Assembly: GCA_027576995.1 (NCBI GenBank)
Contig: JANBQC010000797.1
Span: forward strand, 1 to 10,430
Length of the DNA stretch: 10,430 bases
Direction: 5' to 3'
Origin: Dimargaris cristalligena
Taxonomy: Eukaryota > Kickxellomycota > Dimargaritomycetes > Dimargaritales > Dimargaritaceae
The position numbers were made by a program, and so were the translations under genes. The notes below the pieces were generated by a model that searched no databases, was not told the origin of the DNA, and worked only from the letters and a program-made list of their open reading frames with translations. Positions 1 through 8,540 of the stretch are shown piece by piece (position 1 is the stretch's first letter; each line of letters begins with the position of its first letter).

Positions 1-71
1 TCACCTTTCCCTTTTATTATCTATCTTTTTAAATAAAGTTCAGTTTTCAAGGATTTGAGTTCAGTTCTTTA
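1..71 (+). repeat. Left copy of terminal inverted repeat
   Basis: The segment begins TCACCTTTCCCTTTTATTAT and is repeated as its reverse complement at 10341-10411. I aligned the two by eye: positions 1-58 are identical, then two mismatches fall at 59 and 61, and identity continues to 71. The window starts at the first matching base, so whether the repeat runs further left cannot be seen, nor can any target-site duplication. It resembles the terminus of a DNA transposon, but it could equally be part of a longer dispersed repeat cut by the window or contig edge. Confidence 0.9.
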
Positions 72-449
72 TACTAGTTATATATATACAGAGATAACTC
101 CAGAGGAAGATCCTAAGGAAAGGATACTACTAAGACTAAGATATAGATGAATAAGCCAACTGGATAGTTGTAGGTACCCAGAAGACTCTTTAGATCAGTA
201 CTTGAGTAATTAGTACAAATAAGTGGGAGAGGTTCATTCAGGCTGTATAATGAAAAATCCATTGGATGAGGCTAATATTACTAGTTAAAGGCTATTCTCA
301 CATATATTAGTCCATATACATAGTATGTGAAAACTTTATACAGCTGGTTTGAATTTTACCCAAGTGGAGTCTGGAAGGGGAAGGGTTAGATAATAAGGGA
401 TGATCCCATAGTACTGGGGGTGACTATGGGAAGGTTAATATGGTGCTAT
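72..449. other. 378-bp segment present only in the left arm
   Basis: In the right arm the 71-base inverted repeat (inner edge 10341) is followed after only two bases by the next homologous block (10338-10284). In the left arm the same two blocks are 378 bases apart. This stretch is therefore either an insertion in the left copy or a deletion in the right one. It has no CpG and no open frame, like the rest of the arm, so it was present when the arm was mutated or came from a similar source. I see no clear terminal repeats or duplicated target site of its own. Confidence 0.6.
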
Positions 450-504
450 AAGGCCTAATATGATCAGATATCTAAGCCAGTTAGAATAAGGTAGATTAGA
501 TGGG
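450..504 (+). repeat. Second inverted-repeat block, left copy
   Basis: This block aligns without gaps to the reverse complement of 10284-10338. It opens with AAGGCCTA and contains a perfectly shared 15-base core, TAAGGTAGATTAGAT. About 12 of 55 columns differ and roughly nine of those are transitions, as expected for deamination of two copies of the same sequence. Confidence 0.75.
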
Positions 505-1100
505 CCAATATGTGTAATGCCTAATTAGTGTAGCCATTACTTCATATATTATTCCCTAATATAAGAAAATATTAGTTTTAAATAGTCTATGCTGTGGTAA
601 TTCACCATTCATAATCTACTAAATGTGTACAAGGGCTGGCTTACTGTAGGTATAGTATCAGAATTACTCTTGGTCCATGCTTGTGCACTAGGTAGAGAGG
701 GCAATAATAGGGAGGTAGTAAGTTTATAGAAAATATATATGTAAAAGAATAAGCAAGGTATAGCCTAAGGGGATATTTAAATGTGTGGGTATTACTAATG
801 GGTTATCCAGGTGGGAGTAGCAGAGGTACTGGTCAGAGGCTACTGGTATCTGGAGGATTCCAGGGAGAACATGTAAGCCTTTAGATCAATGGTTGGATGT
901 TAAAAGTGGAGTTAGATAGTGTTGCCTAGGGAGAGGTAAGGTGCCCATTATAACACTAGGTATTATAATGCAGCTAGTGCCATGGCACAATAAGGCCTAA
1001 TCTAGGTAACATATGTAGTAAGGTCCTACAGCCTCATTAATTCAGGTTAGCAAGTGCACCCCTAGTAATTTATGGACTTGAATTCATCTTCTTGTTAGAC

Positions 1101-2680
1101 CGAATTTCCGCAGCTGGCCAGGTTTTACCTGTGGGGCTCTGGAAACAATTGGCCGAAAGCTATTAATAGTTAGTTTTTTTTGTAAATCCATAATTCTATG
1201 TTCACCTATTATTGCACCTGCGTAGTATATATTTCCAGACCAATGCCCCATATTCCGCTAGGTATTTTTCCGGCCTAGATAAATTGGTATTCTAATGTGC
1301 CTGTGGAAGATATACCTGTTTGTGAGAACAGGTCAGTAGTGCCCAATAAACAAGTGCTGCAAACTAATAGTCAAGTATGTTAATGGGGGCCGCTGGCTAC
1401 AATTACTGGGAGGCTGGGCATGAAGAGGCCATTTATTAAAGATGCCCTAGTAAGTAGCGAAGTGATGGGAGCCAAATTGGTATTCAACTGGTGCGTTTTG
1501 GGGCCAAAGGCACCTTAAAGGACGGTCCTTAGTAGTATAACATCCCAGTGAACTTATCAGTTCGACCATTCATTTAATTTTGATCTCACAGGTTTCTAAC
1601 TTATTGTTATTTTTTCCCACTTACTTATTTTTATACGTGTTCTGATGTCTATCAAATAGTTGAAGGTGATGCTATTTGAAGGTAGGTGTATGGTGGGACT
1701 GGCCTTGTTTGCGCCCACCGCCACTATAATTCATTTATTGGATGATCTATCCTTTTCACCAGTCATACTAATTAATTCAGAACGGCTGTCAATATATGGT
1801 CCACATGTAGGCGTATTATTAACTCAGAAGAAGTAAAAAACAAGGCCGGCGGAGGGGAGAAGCCTGGGTATCTCCGGCCATGGTTAGCGTGTGACACGTC
1901 TGAAATCCGTTAGGAAGGATGTCGAGATAATGAGTGGCGCGCCAATATACCGTGAACATTTTTTCCTTTTTTCCTATTTATGACCCGCATGATTATTACC
2001 GCATTGCCTCGCATCTGCTTCCCAGAGCCATTCCCCGTCGCCTTCAAGGCACTGGCAATTGTGTATATATTGCATACCAATATTTAGTTTTCGGGGACTT
2101 GGTGACCATGCGGCAAAAAGAGGGTGGTGGTGAAAATTAAAGCGCCAGCGTAGTTAATGCGGAGCTGGCGGAAGTCACGCCATCGACATTGTCCGGCGGT
2201 TGAGGATGGGCAGCCTAGGCGAGCTGGGGAATAGAGTGGTTTTGTTAATGGCATGGCGGGACCCCACTCTGCAGCTACCCATTCATTAAGGGCCGCAGCT
2301 GGATGTGCCGAAATTGGCCTGGCTGAAAATGAAGAGGCGATTCTAACGACAGTCACTTAGGGAAAATATCATATGATAATGGTGTGAAGTGAGTGTCCAC
2401 GAAGATCCTAGCTGTATGGAAAATGGCAGTAACATTAGATAAATGATAGAAGGAAGACAGTATTACAATACCTAAAATCGGGCCCCGCTGTTAAATGATG
2501 GGCCATAGCCCACACTCCCAGAAATGTATAGAATGAGAGAGTGGCGGAGCGTCTGACCTAATGTGGGGGACTATTGGGGTGTCACCAGGGAAAATTCCAC
2601 ACAAGGTCCCATCTTGAGAATGGCGTTGTGGTTTAGGCGCATTCAGCATATACCCACCAAGTAGGATATATGCGGACCTT
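1101..2680. other. Gene-free region with normal CpG content
   Basis: CpG reappears abruptly at 1101 and is then frequent. The only open frames of 60 codons or more start at a GTG (1934-2140 plus) or overlap low-complexity sequence (2084-2356 minus), and neither resembles a known protein. I see no tRNA B-box, no spliceable coding frame and no repeat matching the flanking arms. It is probably intergenic DNA upstream of the first gene, possibly including old, unrecognisable repeat remains. Confidence 0.5.
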
Positions 2681-2689
2681 CCCGACTTT

Positions 2690-2700
2690 CCCCCCCCCCC
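2690..2700 (+). repeat. Homopolymer run of 11 cytosines
   Basis: An uninterrupted C11 tract lies at the start of the pyrimidine-rich region upstream of the first gene. Its length is prone to polymerase slippage and sequencing error. Confidence 0.9.
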
Positions 2701-2915
2701 AATGCGCTTGGCACTATATATAGTTTTAGTAGGGCTTCTCTCCCCAACCCCCCCTCTCCTTTTCCGTTCCTTAGCCTTGTGGTCCGCCACACCTGCGTTT
2801 CGTTTCGTTCCTTATCACTTTTCTATTCTATTCTATTATTTTGTTTGTCGTTCTATCTTTCTATTATTACTGATATAGCCGGGGCTTCTTCCCTCTTAAT
2901 ACTTCCGTTAACTCC

Positions 2916-2943
2916 CGCGTGCGTGCGTATATGTGTGTGCGTG
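2916..2943 (+). repeat. 28-bp alternating pyrimidine-purine tract
   Basis: Every step from 2916 to 2943 alternates pyrimidine and purine: mainly CG, TG and TA units, with GTGTGTGTGC in the second half. Tracts of this kind can adopt left-handed Z-DNA under negative supercoiling. It sits about 220 bases upstream of the proposed start codon of the first gene. Confidence 0.75.
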
Positions 2944-3161
2944 AGTGATATCACTTGGTATTGGTTCTTTATTGGCCAGCCCCCATTTCCAAATACGCAT
3001 TGTGTGTCCCCCCTTCTTTTCTAACCTTCCCCTTTCATTTGGGCATATTCGCTGTTCCCGCCTCCACCAGTGGTATTATTAATACCCGACTGGAGCTGCC
3101 CCTGTTCTTTCCGATGATGGCTAGAATTGCTTACACCGCCCCCCTTCATAAATCCGACACC

Positions 3162-5052
3162 ATGGCTTCCTTACCCGGTAGGTATTCTTATCCTCAATCC
3201 ACCGCCTTTGAAACTCCGCGAACTATCCATCGGCCCCGGTCCCTTTCTTCCTTCCGCCCGAAGTAAATACTGGCATTGCACCCGGTCCTTTCATGGCCTA
3301 CTCCACCAGGGCCAATGACCCCCCTGCAACCCCAAGTCCCTAACATTCGCCACCCTTTTATTTTCATACATTCTCGATATCAAATTATTACCCTTGTTCT
3401 AGTCTCCACGTACTTGCAAGAACCGTTTTTCCAAACGCCCGTCAACAAGCGGAAACGACTCATTCAGCGCATTATGCAGATATCCGGTCAACTCGAGCTG
3501 CTTCTTAACCGAGAAAAAACCGACTATGTCCAGGTAAGCCCTATTTATCTACTTCCCTTTTTTTCTTTTACGTTCCAGAAATCATGGACCGAAACTGCGG
3601 TTCTATCATTGCATGGGTCATACGGATGGGTCACCGACCCTTCTTTACTTTTTTAACTGCCTTTCTTGATGAGACGGTTTTTTTCGTTGGGTCCATCTTA
3701 CCAATCAACTGGTTAATCATTGTCGTTCCATAGTAATTAAATCCCATTTGCCTGTATTAATATATATATATATGGGTGTAAAAACCCACGCACTGTCTTT
3801 GCTTTGATTGGCCCTATCCTACGGTTGACAGGTGGTGCTACTCGATGACAAGGCCGACAAGCTCACGCGACTCCTGAAAACTCTGGTGGCCGAACATGAC
3901 GAGCAAAGTCGGCCTCTACAGGTAGGTTATGTTTGTATTTTTTATTTTGAGTTTGGCGGCAGGTACCTCCAGATATAAGCCTCATCAGTTAAGGGTATTG
4001 CTTAGGAATACACTGCCGTATCTACTTTCATTTCGGATCATTTGATGCAGCAGACCCGGCGGGGATTAATTCGTTTGTTATATTACGCGCCCCCCATTTT
4101 ATTTTGGTATTCCCGTACCATTCCTCGCCTATAGGCCTTTTTTCAGGAAACTGGCTTCGGGGAGCTGTTCCCCTGTGCCATGGCGCGCCTTAGTTTAGAA
4201 ACTTTGGCCACTGGCAAGATAGTAAAGAATACCGGCATCCATGGTAAGTTTATCCTCTTTCATAGTACTATCATCGGTTTTGTCAATTATAGGTCATGTT
4301 TTTGCTTCGTTGTCTAGCAGGCATGCGTTCGGCCTATTTTGGCTGGTAGAATGTGCATTCCCCCCATTCCTAACAAATACATGTGTGGTTATTATAATTC
4401 ACCCTCCTGATACTTGTCAGCCCATTTTCAAAGTCTCACCTCCCTTAACCAACTGATCGACATCAGCCTTCAACTCCAACACAACCTTGAATTGGCGAAC
4501 CACCGGTTCGTACCTCACCAGCTTACTGTATTATATGTAAGTAAGCCAAATTGCTGGGTGCATTAAATTCGTGGCTGGCTGATGTTCTACAACTGCCGCT
4601 TTTTATATTTTTTTTCGCGTTTTTCGCATATAGCTTGTACCTGGCCCCTACTCAAAGTAATATTTCCTCAACCCCAATCACTACTACCTTTGACTTACTT
4701 CGATTAGCAATCCCTGGGGACCGCCGGAGTAGAATATAAAAAATACAAAGCCAAAGTGGAAATCGAATTCGACCGCATCAAGGCGTACTTAGCTGGTGAG
4801 GCCGGTTCATCCAAGAAGGCCACAAATCGTATGGACCATGATGAGCCTTACGGCAATCATCAGGGCCTTCGGCAATCCCCTATACCAGCAGTGGCCCCTG
4901 ACGGCGTGGCTCTGACTGGCCGGACACGCCTCTCTGACTACCATCAAAAGTGGCTGCGTGAACTCACATCAGAAATTGTTATAGAGGCACTCTATAAGAA
5001 AGGGCCTATCCGCCACGCTTCCAAGCCTCTCGCTAAAGTTTTGGAGTGTTAA
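3162..5052 (+). CDS. Uncharacterised mostly helical protein, six exons
   Basis: I do not recognise this protein. Proposed exons are 3162-3177, 3403-3533, 3832-3921, 4147-4243, 4421-4536 and 4708-5052, giving 264 residues ending LEC before TAA. The start ATG lies in GACACCATGG, a good initiation context. Donors are GTAGGT, GTAAGC, GTAGGT, GTAAGT and GTAAGT, acceptors TAG or CAG, and all phases join. The second acceptor is uncertain: 3310 and 3421 are also in frame and would change only the N-terminus. Residues near 15-50 are basic then leucine-rich (NKRKRLIQRIM, QLELLLNREK). Residues 113-190 hold regular leucines (LNQLIDISLQLQ) and charged runs (EYKKYKAKVEIEFDRIKAYL) typical of long helices or coiled coil. 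A likely disordered, Gly/Pro/His-containing linker of about 40 residues follows, then a last helix around DYHQKWLRELTSEI. No signal peptide, membrane segment or catalytic motif is visible. A small subunit of a structural or chromatin complex is possible but unproven. Confidence 0.7.
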
Positions 5053-5588
5053 TCACTCCACCTCCCGGCTTTGTAACGCCCCCTACTCATTCAACCTGCT
5101 TCGTTGTTTGGTTGAGTACTCCACGAATGGAACGGCATCCTAGGGCTGATTTCCTAGCCTACCCTCCTCTCCGGGTGGGCAATTTAACCTAGACCGTATT
5201 GCCCTCTGCCTCTTCGTTCCACCCCATCTTTAGCCTAGCCCCCCTTCCCTCCTCTCCAATTCGTCCTGTGTATGATATATATTCGCCTCTTTCGGAAGCA
5301 CCAATGCGCTTAGCATCGTTGGACTGGGCAATACCTAGTCCCGCATCCGGCACCCTGTTCTCAATCTACTTTTCAACTTCACGCTTAAAGTATTCCGCGC
5401 TGTTTTTATCGTACTTCTGAATTCATTCAAAGCTATTTCCTTTTCCATTGATACTCCCCCCGTCGTATATGCGGTCTTTCGCTATTGGTGCTATAAATAT
5501 ATAACCACCTCCCCGCCTTCTCCTTTGCGGCTAGTCTCTTCTACCTAAAGACCCCTTTTCACTTGCAATTTGTTGATGTTCTTCCCCC
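5053..5588. other. Intergenic region between the two genes
   Basis: This stretch follows the stop codon of the first gene and has no supported coding frame. It is pyrimidine-rich on the plus strand from about 5190. No canonical AATAAA is close to the stop; the nearest AATAAA-like site (TAATAAATATT, about 5627) lies beyond this stretch. A TATA-like TATAAATATA at 5492-5501 is the best core-promoter candidate for the downstream gene. Confidence 0.5.
5492..5501 (+). promoter_or_regulatory. TATA-like element upstream of the eIF2B beta gene
   Basis: TATAAATATA matches the TATA-box consensus and is followed by a long CT-rich tract. It lies about 757 bases before the ATG, so using it would require a long leader or a leader intron. 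It is only a candidate. Confidence 0.3.
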
Positions 5589-6257
5589 TTGCCAATAAGT
5601 GCTCTGTTCTTAATATATATATATGTAATAAATATTAGCACTATTTCTACCCTAATTTCCCCCTTTAGGATACGACTTCACCCACACTCCGTGTCCCCTC
5701 CACTCTCCTCTATCCCTCTCATCGCCTTAGCGTACCTCCACTTTATCAATAATCCACATGGTCTTACAATGTGCGGCTGCTTCATAAGCTATATTAATCA
5801 CGTGGGAAGGTCCTCCCAGACCCACACTGCCCGCCAGTACATGCACATAATACCGCCCACTAAGGACTTGGAGGATGGTGCTGCTGGCAGTTGTGACCCT
5901 CCCCACCTCCGATTCTCCCTCCAGCACACACCGGCGATTCCCTCCTCCTCTCCACCCTCCTCCCCTTTAACAGACAGAAAATTGGGGCCCTCTCCGCTCT
6001 CTCTCAACCTATCCTCTTCCATTGCCGAGCTTCCTGAGTCACCCCCTCTTTCTGGCCGGCGGTCCCTCCAACCTTTCATTCGCTCACCTCGAATTCCGTC
6101 CTTTTATTGCCCCTTGGCGGTACCACACATACCCGAGTGCCATTCCCCCGATTCCGAGTTCATTTCCGATTGCATCGATTTTCCCATCCTCCGCACCTCT
6201 CTACTCGGCTCCGTATTTTTCGATCGCAAGTTCGATCCAAGTGCTACACACACAGCC
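5589..6257 (+). promoter_or_regulatory. CT-rich promoter/leader of eIF2B beta, open in frame
   Basis: The plus strand is rich in C and T, especially 5880-6130 (repeated CCTCC, CTCTCC). The frame of the downstream ATG stays open here for more than 220 codons, but its translation is Ser/Pro/Ile-rich and lies beyond the N-terminus expected for eIF2B beta. Pyrimidine-rich DNA rarely forms stop codons, so composition accounts for the open frame, and other frames and the minus strand are also partly open. I read it as promoter and 5' leader, not coding sequence. Confidence 0.5.
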
Positions 6258-8230
6258 ATGGTAAAGGACGTTAATTTCCTGGTGGAGGACCTTGTCGCTA
6301 AGCTTAAGCGGAGGTAAGTCAACGGTTCGGTGCTTCGGTTTCTTCAGTTCGTCCACCCCCCTTCCCCCGCTTTGGTATCGTTTGACTTGGCATATCCTAA
6401 GGACTTTCAAACAAGGAGAGATAGAATGGGGGGGGGGTTACTCTTGACTTCATTAACTACCGGGTTGGGCTATTCTTAAAAAAAATCCCCAACTTGCCCT
6501 GCCAAGTCCCATACCGACACCCAACCCTGCTCATTCTTTACTTTATATATTATTATTATTTTGATTTATCATATTGGGATTGTACATACTCTGTTCTTAG
6601 ACAAATTACCGGGTCGTATACCATCGCCCTGGAGACGGCCAAACTTCTCCGCCAAATTATTTCCGTCACCCGTTGGTCTACCGCTGGGGCGCTTATCGAC
6701 CGCATCAAGCAGGAGGGCTGCCGTTTAGTTGCTGCCCAACCTAAGGATGTGGTAGTCGCCAACATTGTCCGCCGGGTACTCCACATTATTCGTGAAGTGT
6801 ACACCGAAAACCGCGACGCCGTTGACGAGGATGATGGCACCATCCTAGCCGCGGCCCCCGTCGCTCCCCAGGCCCTCCTTCAGCCCCAGCAGCCGTCCTT
6901 CTCTATCCACTCGTCCATGTTTCCCCTGCTCGGGGACCACGCGGACCTACCGGCCGACTACACCCGACCCGTCCATAACCTCAAATCTGAAATCATCCAG
7001 GAAATCCAGGAATACATCGAGGAACTGGAAAATATGTATTCGAATGTGTCGTCCCAGGCCATGGACCATATCCATTCTAATGAGGTGATTATGACCTGCG
7101 GGTACTCGAAAACCGTGGAATCGTTCCTGAAATTTGCGGCGAAGAAACGCAAGTTTAAGGTGATTGTGGCCGAATGTGCCCCGACTTTCCAGGGACATCA
7201 AACTGCTCTGGCCCTGACGGCAGCAGGGATCGATACGACGGTGATTCCCGACGCCTCCGTGTTTGCAATGATGGCGCGGGTCAACAAAGTTATCCTGGGC
7301 ACCTCAGCTAGTAAGTTATTGGGTTGACCCGTCTATTGTTTTTGAAAACCCAACACTATCGACTTGTAATAACCGATTGCCTTAGGTTGCGGAGTCGCGC
7401 ATTCTTACCATGAACTGGCTTAGAGTGGGGTTACCTGGCTTCTGCGTTATTGATATATTCCGTACATATACTCACATAACATTCTACTATGCCGATATCT
7501 CCCACATTACTTTACCTAAATTTAGTTCTGGCTAACGGCGGCCTGATCGCTCTGAGTGGTACCCAGACCATGGTTGAGGCAGCCAAACACCACTCTATCC
7601 CCGTGATTGTCTGCGCCGGCTTGTTCAAGTTGTCGCCCGTTTTCCCCTTTGATGAAGAATCGTTGAGCACCGAAGTCTCCCCCGATTCTGTTCTCGACTT
7701 CACGAAAGGTAGGTTCTTTACCCACTCGATCAAACCCGTGATTTTTACTTTCTACCCACCATTAACTAATGGATATTGGTAGTCATCTAATTAAGCTGTT
7801 TCCTATGTATCTCGATATGTTTCCATCTCGTTAAAAACCACTATTTCTACTCGTAGGTGATTTCATCTCGGAAGTCGAAGTTATCAATCCCTTTAGCAGC
7901 TACGTCGACCCAAGCTTCATTGATCTTTTTATTACCAACCTGTAAGTCGTTCAATTTAATGGTGGGCTTTCCCGAACCTTGGGTGAAACGCCCCATAGGA
8001 TCCCCTCTTTCGCTGACATAAACCTACTGTTTTATCTGCTAGATGCCATTCAGATCAAAACTTCCTACTTACAATTGATGTATCTAAACTAACCACGACT
8101 ATATTGACCCATCGGCTATATACCCTCATTTTACAATCAACTATCCAGTGGTGGCCACCCCCCTTCCTACCTATACCGTCTATTGAACGAGAACTATGAT
8201 GCCGAGGATACCTATCTGCTTAAGTCATAG
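6258..8230 (+). CDS. GCD7: Translation initiation factor eIF2B subunit beta, five exons
   Basis: eIF2B beta belongs to the regulatory core (alpha, beta, delta) of the cytosolic decamer that exchanges GDP for GTP on eIF2 and is inhibited by phosphorylated eIF2 in the stress response. Exons are 6258-6313, 6601-7310, 7526-7708, 7857-7941 and 8149-8230. All phases join, giving 371 residues, close to the usual 350-380. The start is the ATG in CAGCCATGG; its product, MVKDVNFLVEDLVAKLKRR, aligns with the family N-terminus. The N-terminal helical domain carries LLRQII and AAQP. A linker at about residues 100-118 is rich in Ala, Pro and Gln. The Rossmann-like C-terminal domain shows HIHSNEVIMT (about 175-184), KFKVIVAECAP, ILANGG (256-261), AAKHHSIPVIVCA, FKLSP and a C-terminal GGHPPSYLYRLL. 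Introns are 287, 215, 148 and 207 nt with GTAAGT or GTAGGT donors. Splicing at the ILANGG codon and at the GGHPPSY junction restores family motifs, which strongly supports those boundaries. No break or frameshift is seen. Alternative symbol: EIF2B2. Confidence 0.95.
6428..6437 (+). repeat. Homopolymer run of 10 guanines in intron 1
   Basis: A G10 run lies inside the first intron of the eIF2B beta gene (6314-6600). It has no coding consequence and is a likely length polymorphism or assembly-error site. Confidence 0.85.
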
Positions 8231-8540
8231 TTACGGCGACTCAACACCCACATTAACAAAAGATCGAGGTACCGCGAGTTTTTGGTTATTGCAGTTTTTT
8301 TTTACCGATAGCGATGCCGAACATCGCGTTCACTTATTACATATCATTATGCAAGCGCCCCTGCATCATCTTCAATCAACCTCAGCAGCCGCGGTGGTAT
8401 GAGTGCCCGGTTAAATATGTAATCTATAGAGTGGTAACTCATCCATGACGACCGTCCAATGGCCTTTACGCGCTATTTAGTGGAAGGTTATAGTGGATTT
8501 ATTATATATTACTTTACGAAAATTCATCCGAATCAATAAA
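8231..8540 (+). terminator. 3' flank of eIF2B beta with candidate poly(A) signal
   Basis: After the TAG stop the sequence becomes AT-rich. The first canonical AATAAA hexamer lies at 8535-8540, about 305 bases past the stop. A frame at 8196-8402 overlaps the final exon in another phase and is a shadow. The true cleavage site cannot be placed from sequence alone. Confidence 0.4.

Larger units (their letters stand above)
1..1100 (+). mobile_element. CpG-free repeat arm, probable mutated transposon fragment (left)
   Basis: Reading every base pair step, I find no CpG in these 1100 bases; the first is at 1101-1102. Stop triplets (TAG, TAA) and CTA/TAG steps are dense in all frames and no open frame of useful length exists. 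The G-rich plus strand contrasts with the C-rich right arm, as expected for inverted copies. Segments at 1-71, 450-504, 682-691 and 769-807 match the right arm in the same order and inverted. Total CpG loss together with TA enrichment is the signature of repeats attacked by cytosine methylation and deamination or a RIP-like process. I cannot assign a transposon superfamily, since no transposase motif survives. The inner end is placed at the first CpG and is approximate. Confidence 0.7.
2680..3161 (+). promoter_or_regulatory. CT-rich promoter and leader of the first gene
   Basis: The plus strand becomes strongly pyrimidine-rich from about 2680 to the start codon at 3162. Such CT-rich tracts are common upstream of and within fungal 5' leaders. 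A TATA-like palindrome CTATATATAG lies at 2714-2723, a short TTCTA triplication at about 2821-2835, and an alternating purine-pyrimidine tract at 2916-2943. Transcription start sites cannot be fixed from sequence. The distance from the TATA-like site to the ATG (about 440 bases) would imply a long leader, so the site may be unused. Confidence 0.4.

Noticed and set aside
1934..2140. 68-codon plus-strand open frame
   Set aside because: It starts with GTG, has no family resemblance and no splice partners. It is the size expected by chance in this composition.
2491..2790. 99-codon minus-strand open frame with basic N-terminus
   Set aside because: It starts with GTG, and its Arg/Gly/Lys-rich content simply mirrors the CT-rich promoter and the C11 run on the other strand.
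3760..3773. TA dinucleotide microsatellite (a similar one is near 5611)
   Set aside because: It is a short, common AT repeat inside an intron, without further significance.
5798..6079. Minus-strand 93-codon Glu/Gly/Arg-rich open frame
   Set aside because: It is the complement of the CT-rich leader of eIF2B beta. Its biased composition follows from the tract and shows no domain.
6226..6245. GTTCGATCCAAG resembling a tRNA B-box
   Set aside because: No acceptor, D-arm or anticodon-arm pairing can be drawn around it, and it lies just upstream of the eIF2B beta start codon.
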